A DNA stretch of 64,000 bases. It comes from Bidens hawaiensis. Taxonomy: Eukaryota; Streptophyta; Magnoliopsida; Asterales; Asteraceae. Positions 42,212 to 51,515 of this stretch are shown here, one piece after another. A program made the translations under genes and the position numbers. How positions within the stretch are numbered: the stretch's first letter is position 1; each line of letters opens with the position of its first letter. The notes beneath the pieces were generated by a model. It saw only the letters and a list, made by a program, of their open reading frames with translations, had not been told where the DNA came from and ran no database searches. Where the stretch lies: positions 248,001-312,000 of the forward strand of contig JAIQDT010001743.1 in the NCBI GenBank assembly GCA_021521415.1, in the 5' to 3' direction.

Positions 42212-43144
42212 CTAGATCCTTTTATCATCCTCTAGTCTTATAAATCTGAGTGCCCTGTTTCTGACTTCATCTAAAGTCCTGCATGGAGTCATCACAAGAT
42301 CGTCATAAAATGGGTAGCCCCTTTGAAGTCCCATCTTGAATGCTTCAACAGCTGTAGCTTTATCAAGATTAGTAATCTCTAGGTCCTCCCTGCCGAACCT
42401 TGTAACAAAATCCCTAAGGGACTCATCATAAGTTTGGGCAACTCTATATAAATCACTAGTTAACTTTTCAAATTTTATACTACAAGAAAACTGGCTGTTG
42501 AACAAGTTAACTAAATGTGAAAAAGAAATAACAGAATAGGGAGGAAGACTTAGCAGCCATTTAAGTGCAGATCCTGTGAGTGTGGATCCGAAATCCTTGC
42601 ATAGACAAGCCTCCTTGAGCCTTTCAGGAATAGGATTGATCTCCATTCTTTCTCTGCATTGTGCAACGTGCTCCTCAGGATCTGTGGTCCCATCATATGT
42701 CTTCATGTTGGGTGTCTTGAATCGCTTAGGGATTTCAGCATAACAGATGGGTGGAGCAAATTTGGATAACTTGTGGCTTCCCTCCGGTATCTCGGGGATT
42801 GGACGTATCACTCCTGGAACACTGGATATCATATCCTTGAGCTTTTGTAGTTCCTTGGCTATAGCTTGGTTGATACCTGCATCCTGCATGGAACCACGGT
42901 TAGCATATAAGGATATAGGATCATACAAGTTACCTGTTTGTTGCGTGAACGTCGACATTCCAGAAGAGTGGCTGATGTAAGAAGCGTCTGCTACAGGCGT
43001 TAGTCCACCAGAAGCTGTGGTCTGTATGGGGATTATATCTCCTTCATGTATTTCAGAAGATCGTTGGTGTTGAACTCCTAAGGATCCTTGGCCCTGGTAG
43101 AAGGATCCTTGTGGCTGGAAGTTGTAGGATCCTTGGTGACACAC
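42212..43144 (-). pseudogene. gag: Tat Gypsy gag, capsid part
   Basis: A 310-residue ORF with the plant Gypsy Gag core: YDGTTDPEEHVAQCRERM near 155, LTGSALKWLLSLPPYSV near 195, and LRDFVTRFGREDLEI near 245. It forms the particle that packages element RNA. The N-terminal part lies in frames further right (43376-44272). The DNA is unusually rich in GGATCC and AGGAT words. Confidence 0.9.
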
Positions 43145-43960
43145 CCGAGAGGACCCTTGTTGAAGGATTGATTACCATCTTTGGAACATGGAGGATCCTT
43201 GAACCTGCTGACCCATCGATCCTGGATTAAGGACTGAAGGTCCTTGCTGAAAGATCAAGGATCCTTGAATCTGCTGACCCATGGACCTCGGATCTAGGAT
43301 AGATGATCCTGGGTGGAAGATCGAGTGTTCTTGAGTCTGTTGACCCATGGATCCCTGCTGAAGGATAGAGGATCCCTACGGGAAGAATGAGGATCTCTGA
43401 GCTTGCTGACCCATGGACCCTTCTTGGAGGATAGATGATCCTTGCGGGAAGAATGAGGATCCATGAGCTTGCTGACCCATGAACCCTTGTTGGAGGATAA
43501 ATGATCCTTGCGGGAAGAATGAGGATCCCTGAGCTTGCTGACCCATGAACCCTTGTTGGAGGATAGATGATCCTTGCGGGAAGAATGAGGATCCCTGAGC
43601 TTGCTGACCCATGAACCCTTGTTGGAGGATAGATGATCCTGGCTGAACCATGAGAATCATTGAGTCTGTTGACCCATGGAACTCTGTTGAAGGATAGATG
43701 ATCCTTGCTGAAAAGTTGAGGGTCCTTGAGCTGGTTGACCCATGGACCCGTGGTGAAGGATAGATGATCCTTGCTGAAAGGTTGAGGATCCTTGAGCTGG
43801 TTGACCCACGGACCCCTGGTGAAGGATAGATGATCCTTGCTGGAAGGCTGAGGATCCTTGAGTCCTAGGACCCAAGGATCCCTGTTGAAGGATGGGTGAT
43901 CCTTGCGGGAACTGAGCTAGGGACCCTGGACTTGTGAAATCCAGCATCCTAGTCATCAGG
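43145..43960 (-). repeat. peptide-repeat tract of Tat gag
   Basis: On the minus strand repeated units encode QGSSILQQGFMGQQAQ and variants (QGSSILHQGSVGQPAQ). The DNA unit of about 66-70 bp, with GGATCC, recurs about ten times with drift, spanning two ORFs (43376-43660, 43657-43956) and a decayed stretch at 43145-43375. Function in Gag unknown. Confidence 0.88.
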
Positions 43961-44272
43961 GGTGAAATCCTCTGCTAGCCTCTTAGACTTTTTGATGTCT
44001 TCGATTTCACGCAGGATCCTTTGGTTGGTCTTGTTTTGCTGCTCCATATATGCCTTAACCTGCGAAAACATAGATGAAACATCATTGTTAGTATTAACCA
44101 CCGGCCCAGCAGCAGCGGTTTTTGAGCTCTGGAAGACTGGTAGTTGCGTCTTGCTCCCAGCAGCAGGTCGTTGTGCTTCCGTGATTGGCGGAGGCATCGG
44201 TGATAAAGTCCTTGATGAGAGAGAAACCGATGACAGCATGGTTGATGGAGCAGAAGTTGATTGAGAGGCCAT
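43949..44272 (-). pseudogene. gag: Tat Gypsy gag N-terminus
   Basis: A 107-residue ORF starting at the first ATG (44272) after the primer site. It has a Ser/Thr/Pro-rich start (MASQSTSAPSTMLSSVSLSS) and a helical segment with QVKAYMEQQNKTNQRILREI, a likely coiled coil. It continues into the peptide-repeat ORFs with a frame change near 43950. Confidence 0.75.
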
Positions 44273-44338
44273 TGACAGTGATATGGGTATAAAAAAATTG
44301 AAAATTGAAAGGAGTAATATGGATTATAGCACCAATTG

Positions 44339-44357
44339 CCCCACGGTGGGCGCCAAA
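44339..44357 (-). promoter_or_regulatory. primer-binding site of Tat Gypsy
   Basis: On the minus strand TTTGGCGCCCACCGTGGGG, one base after the LTR end. TGGCGCC-type sites are common in plant Gypsy elements. It is not the initiator tRNA-Met site used by the other elements here. Confidence 0.85.
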
Positions 44358-44358
44358 T

Positions 44359-45430
44359 TGTTTTGAACAAAAATCTGCTAAGGATAATGTATCCAAATCT
44401 GTTATGTGAGGTTTAGTGCTAAAATGATAATAGCGATTATATGAACGAAATAGAGATGAACACCGTGATTTGATCACAAGGGAAAAAGCTCTTAATTACG
44501 ATAATCTTACTTCGGTCAAAATTTAACAAGGTAATCTTTGGTCAAATGACTTCGGTCAAGGATTAGCAAGATAATCTTTGGTCGAATCACTTCGGTCAAG
44601 GATCAACGAGGTAACCTTTGGTCGGATAGTACGTGATTATAGTAATCTCCGGCACAAAAAACCCCCGGACGGTGAAAACTATCACCGTCAAGTTTATTAA
44701 TGACAAAAATCGGGTTACAAAGGTGGAGATATGATCAAAGATTACAAATAATATCTAAGTGTGTGTGTGTGTATGAACTGCTAGAGAGAGTTCTTGACAG
44801 AGTATTTGAGAGTGTCTGCAGCTAATGAGTGTGAACAAGTGACCTAACTTTGATCATAATCTCAATATAAATAATTAATAAAAGCTAACTAACTCCTATT
44901 TTTATGGCACTACTCCCACTAACTTAGTCTTCACCATTGACCACGTGCTGGAGGTGCCTTGTAGCTTAATTTTAGGTAGACCACGTCCTTGAGCCATCAC
45001 ACTTGATAAATATCAGCCTTCATATAAGAAACAACCGTTAACAGCATCAAATACCGAGGATCCATGATCCTGACATAGCTTTGGAACTCTTCAGAAGAAT
45101 AATTGATCCAGACATGTCTTCAAGAATAACATATCCTCAGTACTCAGTTATTTGTGACACAACAAGGAGTCCTATAAATCCGTCACTTCTCCCACTAAAC
45201 GTGTTACAGCCATTTGACCACGTGTTTGACAAGTCCAATAGCGAGATAACCGGTGGAATAAGTCTTGGAGCCGTTATACTTATTAAATAACAACCTACAC
45301 ACAAGAAACAATTGTTAATAATACCAAATATTAAGGACCACTGATCCTGACAGGATCTGTCTAAGGATAAAAGATCCAAGAACATATGTCAGGATAACGT
45401 ATCCCAGTGTCAAATTTCCGTGCCCTGACA
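44359..45430 (-). repeat. 5' LTR of Tat Gypsy
   Basis: A 1,072-bp LTR, same length as its partner. On the minus strand it starts TGTCAGGGCACGG, one base changed from the TGTTAG of the other copy. Confidence 0.92.
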
Positions 45431-45894
45431 TATACCATTGATGGCATAGTGTATAACCGAAATAATTACTAATAACCGAAAAAAATGAATTACCAAGGTG
45501 AAGTAACCGGAATAATTAACAATAATCATAATAATTGAATTTCCAATGGATATAACCAGAATAATTAACATAATAAATTCGATAACAATTGAAATCACAA
45601 GCTAAATAAACCACTCACTGTATGCGATAACATATTGGATTTTGATATAGAACCTAAAGATATTATATGAAAATAATATAATAATTAAAATCATTACAAA
45701 CAACAACCAGCAAAGAAATGAATTTCCAATGAAAATAATGAATAATATGAGACACGACCATTTGAATATAAAAATACTTACCGGAAAAAAGTACTATACG
45801 ATCGGCAGAGGTGGTAGATGAGGTAATATGCAAGAAAGAGGGAGAGAAGTTAAATTAAAATTATTATTAAGGTTTACCATCTTAAGGTTTATAT
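45431..45894. other. intergenic, short repeats
   Basis: No gene. The segment AACCGAAATAATTA and variants recur at about 45450-45560, and TCGATAACAATTGAAATCACA near 45580 matches ACCGATAACAATTGATATCACA left of the Tat element (about 36265). Confidence 0.6.
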
Positions 45895-46030
45895 CAATGT
45901 TTTCAGGACCGGCCCGGACGTCGACCCAGATGCCTTACCGGGTCAAAGGTCGGACCGACCCAGTAGGGGGGACCGGTGTTTGGCCCGTATGACGTAATAT
46001 GTAATTATATATATATATATATATACTTAA

Positions 46031-47442
46031 GTTCAAGAAAGACATGAAATTGGTGCGAGAAACACGAGAAATTAATATGAGCCACTAGTTTTATTTTAGG
46101 TTTTAAAATATTTAAAAATTAAAAAAAATCTAAATGCAACAATAAATGCACTCTCTCTCTCTTCAATTAATACAGCTAATATAACCATAATAAATCTCTC
46201 TCTAATTAATACATCTAACTAATTTAATTATAATAATTAAAAAGATAAAACACTAATTTAGTTTATTTTTTATTTACACCTTCTTCATTTTATCCAACAA
46301 AAATACAATTTATTCATATAATACTATTTCTTTATGTTAAAATAACAATTTCTTTCCACTCAATTAATTAGCATATATTAATGTGTTTTTTAGCAATAAA
46401 TATCAAAGCATAATATATATATTTTTTCAATTGATATGCCTATAAAAATTATTGTTATAAATAATAACAAAAAAATATCATACAAATGTGTCCATTAAAT
46501 ATAAACAGTAAATATACAACCTACATAAAGTTATATAACATACATTTGTTTTGAGCAATAAAAACATACAACATATAAAAAAGAATACAACTTACATATT
46601 AATTCGACATCAACAATTATATAAACCACACAAAGATACACATATCCTGCACGTGCGTAGGTTATATGTTTTTGGTATGTAGGTTATATGTTTTCTTATT
46701 CTTAAAACAAGTGTACGTTATATGTTTTTATGTAGGTTGTATATTTTTTATTGGCATTTAATGCAAAAATGTGTAAGATAGTTTTTTTGTATTATTCATC
46801 ACAATGTAACTACATATTGATGGATATTGATATGTTGAGTTGAAAGAAATTGGTTTTGAACAAAAAGAAATTAATGTATGAATAAATTGTATTTGTGTTA
46901 GATATAATTTTCATGTGTAGGTTATATGTTTTTCGTGTGTGGGTTATATGTTTTTGTGTGCGTGTGTATTTTATTGATGATGAATTTTGTGTGTAGGTTA
47001 TATGTTTTACGTGTGTAGGTTATATGTTGTCTTATTTTAGAACAAGTGTGGGTTATAGGTTTTTGTGTAGGTTATATATTTTTTTGTTGATATTTAATGC
47101 AACCATGTGTAAAATAGTTTTTTGTATTATTCATCACAATGTAAGTATGTGTTGATGGATATTAATATACGAGAGTTGGAAGAAATTGGTTTTTGATAGA
47201 AAGAAATTTTAATGTATAAGTTATAAAAATAAATGAGTTCTTAATATTTTCCAATTATAATAATTTGATTAGTTATATTAATTAAATAGATAACCATTAT
47301 GGTTTATTAGTTATATTAATTGAAAAAAGATAATGATTTATATTTTCTTTATTTATCTTTAAGCATTTAAAACCTAAAACAAAACTAGTGGCCCATATTC
47401 GTTTTTCGCATTTCTCGCAGTAATATCATTTCTCTCTTGAAC
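46031..47442. mobile_element. fold-back structure nested in the hAT-like element
   Basis: The left arm GTTCAAGAAAGACATGAAAT ... GCCACTAGTTTT ... TAGGTTTTAAA is matched, inverted, by the right arm TTTAAAACCTA ... AAAACTAGTGGCCC ... TCTCTCTTGAAC. AT and CA microsatellites border both ends. The middle has two direct copies of a roughly 200-bp unit (about 46680-46890 and 47010-47215), each with GTAGGTTATATGTTTT words. There is no ORF; the ORF at 47374-47556 is a CA-repeat artefact. It may be a separate MITE or the original core of the outer element. Confidence 0.6.
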
Positions 47443-47478
47443 CATCCCACACACACACACACAAACACACACACACAT

Positions 47479-47511
<33 letters not shown>

Positions 47512-47705
47512 CATATATATATAATCTAAAGATTTTATTTTTTGGTTAATTTTCATTTGTTTACTATTTTGTCAAGATTATGTAGTACAAACACTAATAT
47601 ACAGGATTTATTTCCCCTTTTGAGTTAATTTTCATTGTCCATTTACAACACAATGTGCGTTTTCAATATATAGAGGATATTTTCCATTCATAAAGACAAG
47701 AAAAC

Positions 47706-47785
47706 AGCCTAGTTGGATGGTTTGTGTGTTATGTTTTAAGACTTTCATCTCGTTGTAGCTTAGGTTCAAGTCCCTGTCCATGCAA
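47706..47785 (+). other. tRNA-like segment with A and B boxes
   Basis: TAGTTGGATGG at 47710-47720 resembles a polymerase III A box. GGTTCAAGTCC at 47763-47773 matches the B box consensus. The spacing of about 43 bp fits a tRNA or tRNA-derived SINE head. No cloverleaf acceptor stem is evident, so it is not annotated as a tRNA. Confidence 0.35.
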
Positions 47786-48055
47786 CTAATTTTTGATTAA
47801 TTAAAAGATGTTTTACCGGTTCAGACGGCGGTCCACTGGTTCTGGTCGGACCTTAAACTGAAAAACCCGGCCGGGTTGTTGGAAAACGGTTTTTATTATG
47901 AGAACCGGACCGGCTTACCTACCGAGTCCTGTTTCGACCGATCGAACCGGCCGGTCCGGTCTGGGTTTCAAAACATTGGTTTATATAATGGGAAAGAGAT
48001 ATTTTAACAAGAAAGTGTAAATATAACTTTGAATTTTTTCAATTAAAGTACTCTT

Positions 48056-48468
48056 TGTTGGTGCAAGATGCCAGTAGTTCATTTATCTCGTGTCTATTGT
48101 GTCTGTAATCGTTACATTATTCTTATGTTTTGATGAACGTGTTAGTTTTGTTTTTGGGATTAGCGAACTTATGGCTTGGCGAAGTTAGGGACAACTTCGC
48201 CTAGGTTGTTTGGCGAAGTTGTCGTAGTATTTAACCTAACTTCGGCCATTTATTTGAATAGACTTTTTGGGCAGAATTGTTTGTAATCCGTCGTGACACT
48301 TTTTTGGTGTTTTGGTTCGTTACATCGATGTAACAAGTAATCATTTGTGTTTACGTGTTTTCGTGTTATTTACGTATCTATCGTGTAAACACTCGTATCG
48401 TATACGTAGGGGATTCTGCACCCTCGTGTTACGAGATACTTCTGTGTAGATCCGGCTGGGAACCTACA
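48056..48468 (+). repeat. 5' LTR of Copia B
   Basis: Starts TGTTGGTGCAAG and ends GGGAACCTACA. Words GGCGAAGTT and AACTTCGCC at 48178-48222 form two competing hairpins; a TATA-like TATTTAA follows at 48228-48234. Confidence 0.94.
48178..48222 (+). promoter_or_regulatory. GCGAAGTT dyads before LTR TATA-like box
   Basis: GGCGAAGTT 48178-48186 pairs with AACTTCGCC 48193-48201 (9 bp, 6-base loop). Alternatively ACAACTTCGCC 48191-48201 pairs with GGCGAAGTTGT 48212-48222 (11 bp, 10-base loop). The 3' LTR copy has one change in each of two arms. Confidence 0.85.
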
Positions 48469-48470
48469 AT

Positions 48471-48482
48471 TGGTATTAGAGC
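48471..48482 (+). promoter_or_regulatory. primer-binding site of Copia B
   Basis: TGGTATTAGAGC two bases after the LTR end, the initiator tRNA-Met site with the same variant base as in the outer Copia. Confidence 0.88.
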
Positions 48483-48921
48483 GTTTGCTCATGATTGTGT
48501 GGTTCGGGATTATCACACGTGTGTTAAAATTATTCCGTTAGACTTTTCGCGGAATCGTTTCACGTAAAAACACAGTTCTTTTATTCGTTTCTCAACAATA
48601 CCCTCCAAATCGCACACCCTATTACTCTCATAGCCGTCGAAATCAAAGATTGAGCCTAACAAATCATAGCAGATCTTCCTGCGAAGTTTCCGTCAAGTGG
48701 AACTAGGGTTTTGGCGAAGATATAGCATCAAGCGAACTTAGGGGACTACGAAGTTGTTTTATAGCGAAGTTAATTAGTTAATTAAAGACTCGACGAACTT
48801 AGCATATTCATATAACTTCGCCATAAGCGAAGTTACTATGTTTGCGAAGTTACCTTAACTTTGCTATCCACTGTTCACAGATTACTTTTTGAATTAGTTT
48901 CAGATCTCGTTTTGGTTAAGT
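48483..48921 (+). repeat. Copia B leader with GCGAAGTTA words
   Basis: Noncoding. From about 48675 to 48870 the word GCGAAGTTA/TAACTTCGC or near variants occurs about ten times in both orientations. It ends about 50 bp before the gag ATG, matching the position of the TTCGYTA array in Copia A. Confidence 0.85.
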
Positions 48922-51408
48922 ATGACTTCGATAAACATCACTGAACTGGTAAAGATGGAAGTTGAAGCTGGCTCAGCAACTAAAGCTCCAAAGCTACTTA
49001 AAGGAACTGATTTTGTTGCGTGAGCAACTGAAGAAGTATAATAAGATGGAGGATAATGAGAAGAAAATGTACGAAGTAGAAAGTAAAGCACTAGCTTCTA
49101 TAAACATGGCACTACCTCAAGAGATTCTACACACTTTCAGAAAGTACAAGTTTGCTAGAGAATTATGGGAAGCATTAGAGAACCGCTATGAAGGTAATGT
49201 AGGGATTCGTAACTCCAAGACAAAGTTGCAGAAAACTCAATTCTCAGTATTCAAGTATTTTAAAAATGAATCTCTTGATGACATCATCACACGATACTAT
49301 CACTTAATGACTGAGTTGAATAACTACTCCATAGAGTACACGGAGAGTGAGATTGTGGAAAAACTTCTTGATGCTCTTCCATCAAAATGGGAGATGTACA
49401 CAGTTCTGATGAGAGAAGATAAAGAATTTGATAGCTTATATTTAGAGAAGGTGGTTAACAAGCTACGTAATTATGAGCTTAATATGTTACGAAAAGGGAC
49501 GCCTACTGATCAGGTTCAGGATCCGGGAATGTATGGTGCAAAAGGCTCTCCAAACTCAAGTTCTAAATCATAATCGACCGCCTATTACTCAGGCGGGGAA
49601 CCAAATTCTACTCAAGATGGTCATGTGGTGATGAATATGGATGGAGACATATGCTTTGTAGCTGGTGGAAGTAGTTCTTTAAAACCTCACTCTTCAGCCG
49701 GTATTTCTAGCACTAGCTCTTCCACTGGCTCTTCAAGTGTGAACAACTCAAAGATGCCTATGAGTGTAAAATCTGTTGAACAACTTGCTCTTTATGCCTC
49801 TTTCATTGCTTCCTATGAGAATTACATCAAAGGAAAGACAGTTGACCCTGCAACCCTGGATGAAGACTATGATCAGAAAGATACTGATGACATGGAAGAA
49901 ATGGATCTACAGTGGCAAATGGCAATGATAGTAAGAAGGGTGAAACGGTTTATGAAGAAGACTGGAAGAAAGTTTGTTGCAGAGAGACCAGGATTTGACA
50001 AGTCAAAGGTTCGTTGCTACAACTGTCAACAAAATGGACATTTTGCAAGAGAGTGTACAAATGAAAGAGTTGAATGGAGTCAGAACAAGACTACTCAAAA
50101 GAATGGGAGTGGAAATGAAATAAAGGCCATGGTGTCTCAACAGAATGGTGGGTATAATTGGAATATACAAGTTGAAGAGGTGATTGAACAAGCGAATCTG
50201 GTGAATATCGAGACTGGAAGATGTGACAAAGAACCAGTGGAGGATCAAGCGTACATGGCAGAAGTGAATGATCAGCTCTCAGAGGTATGTTCTTAACCTC
50301 ATTGTGATCAATGTGAAAAACTGTATGATCAATTAAAAGCTTTAACCGATCAGTATGTTAGTTTGGATAAAGAATTAAAAAAATTAAAAGAGGAACATCA
50401 TTATTCCAAAAATAAAGAAAATAGTTACTCGGTAAAAATAAAAGCTAGTGAACAAGACATAAGAAGCCTTAAGGCCACCCTAGCTGAAAAAATCCAAGTC
50501 ATTGATCTTAGTTATGAAGTTGTAGAAGAAAAGACCAAGCTGATAGCTGAAAATGATAAACAAATAGTTGATTACCAAGTAAAAGTGATGGAATTGAACA
50601 GGAAAATTGAAAAATTTAGAAATTCTTCTGTGATGCTTGATCATATACTAAGCATTCAACGTTCCCCAATTAACAAAGGGGGAATTGGATACACAGAAGT
50701 TCCACCACCTTTCAATAATAATTATACGTATAATCCCGGTAATCAGCCATCCGTTTGTGTTGAAACTGATCAGACAGTACCAATTAAGGTCTAAGCTAAC
50801 AGTATCGATGTTAATGTGAATGAAGCTGTTCAGACAAATTCTCATGTCACAAGTCCAGTTTCAAACTCTAACAAAGTCGTTGACTCTGTTAAGATGAATG
50901 ATGAAGTTGTGTTACTCAAACGGGAGAGGATTACACATTTGATAAGAGGTCCTTAAACCCATTTGTCCCCCCCCCCTATGTGAGACAAACTGATAGTAAC
51001 GCAGCCTCATCGTCTGCAGCAACTTTCGATACGAACGTTCAAAGGAACACTAATAGTTTGAACAAGAGTTATTTTAGATGTAACAGGATAGGACACTTTG
51101 TCAATAACTGTCCGCTGAAAAGGAAGAAATCTAAAAATATGAGGCCAACTAAAACTGAGAATAAAACGAACTTTAAAACTGAGAATAAAATGAACTTTAA
51201 AACTGATGCTGGTAAGAATACAAACACATCCAACTTTAATCGTTGGACAAATTCAAGATTTCAAAGAAACCAACCTCGTTATTTCCCAGTTAATCACAGA
51301 ACATGTAATTTTGAATCCATTAATCCTAGAAACTCAAGGATGTTTGGATGGCCTCATAACCAATTTTCTAGAAATCTTCCATTCAGATCAAATGGGAACT
51401 TCCCTTAA
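48922..51408 (+). pseudogene. gag: Copia B gag, broken
   Basis: From ATG 48922 the frame gives MTSINITELVKMEVEAGS and stops at TGA near 49021; the expected capsid start is missing, so bases were lost there. The rest is in another frame (48962-50794) with in-frame stops near 49571, 50294 and 50792: capsid helices (ELWEALENRYEGN, LLDALPSKWEMY), the knuckle CYNCQQNGHFAREC near 50016, and a coiled coil (50330-50620). A second, damaged knuckle (FRCNRIGHFVNNC, first Cys lost) lies at 50980-51408 in a third frame. The domain order equals that of Copia A. Confidence 0.88.
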
Positions 51409-51490
51409 AAGAACTTAAGGCAACCAAGGAGTTGGATGCCGGTTAACATGTTTGACCAACCCAAGACTAGAAGGTCTTGGGTCCCCGCTT

Positions 51491-51515
51491 CTAATTCATT
51501 TCTTTAATTGTGCAG
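51491..51515 (+). other. splice-acceptor-like sequence between gag and pol (B)
   Basis: CTAAT at 51491-51495, a T-rich stretch, and TTGTGCAG with AG at 51514-51515, directly before the pol frame (EQLNMTVNNMWVVD). Copia A has the same order at 14549-14572. Confidence 0.4.

Larger units (their letters stand above)
36339..45430 (-). mobile_element. Tat-type Gypsy element, complete ends, dead
   Basis: 9,092 bp with two 1,072-bp LTRs (36339-37410, 44359-45430) and a perfect TATAC duplication (36334-36338, 45431-45435). It is coded on the minus strand. From right to left: LTR, primer site, gag, protease, RT (mostly deleted), RNase H, a second RNase H, integrase, long 3' untranslated part with a minisatellite, polypurine tract, LTR. 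Two RNase H domains (one retroviral, one archaeal-type) are a mark of the Tat group (Retand, Ogre relatives). The LTRs differ at about 35 positions by eye (about 3%). Confidence 0.93.
45895..47978. mobile_element. hAT-like nonautonomous DNA transposon
   Basis: Ends CAATGTTTT and AAAACATTG are inverted copies, flanked by a perfect 8-bp duplication GTTTATAT (45887-45894, 47979-47986), the size typical of hAT elements. Both subterminal parts are rich in CCGG and GGACCGG words (45905-45990, 47815-47965). There is no transposase. The inside carries a second fold-back structure (46031-47442) and a tRNA-like segment. If the G at the right edge is read as target, the duplication would be 9 bp, which would suggest Mutator instead. 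Confidence 0.75.

Noticed and set aside
45081..45385. ORFs shared by the two Tat LTRs (also 37117-37365)
   Set aside because: LTR sequence on both strands; identity reflects LTR duplication, not selection.
36339..45430. Integrated plant pararetrovirus
   Set aside because: Has integrase, LTRs and a target-site duplication, which pararetroviruses lack.
47374..47556. ORF rich in Cys and Val on the minus strand
   Set aside because: Produced by the CA/TG dinucleotide repeat.
47706..47785. A functional tRNA gene
   Set aside because: A and B boxes are present but I could not form an acceptor stem or a convincing anticodon arm.
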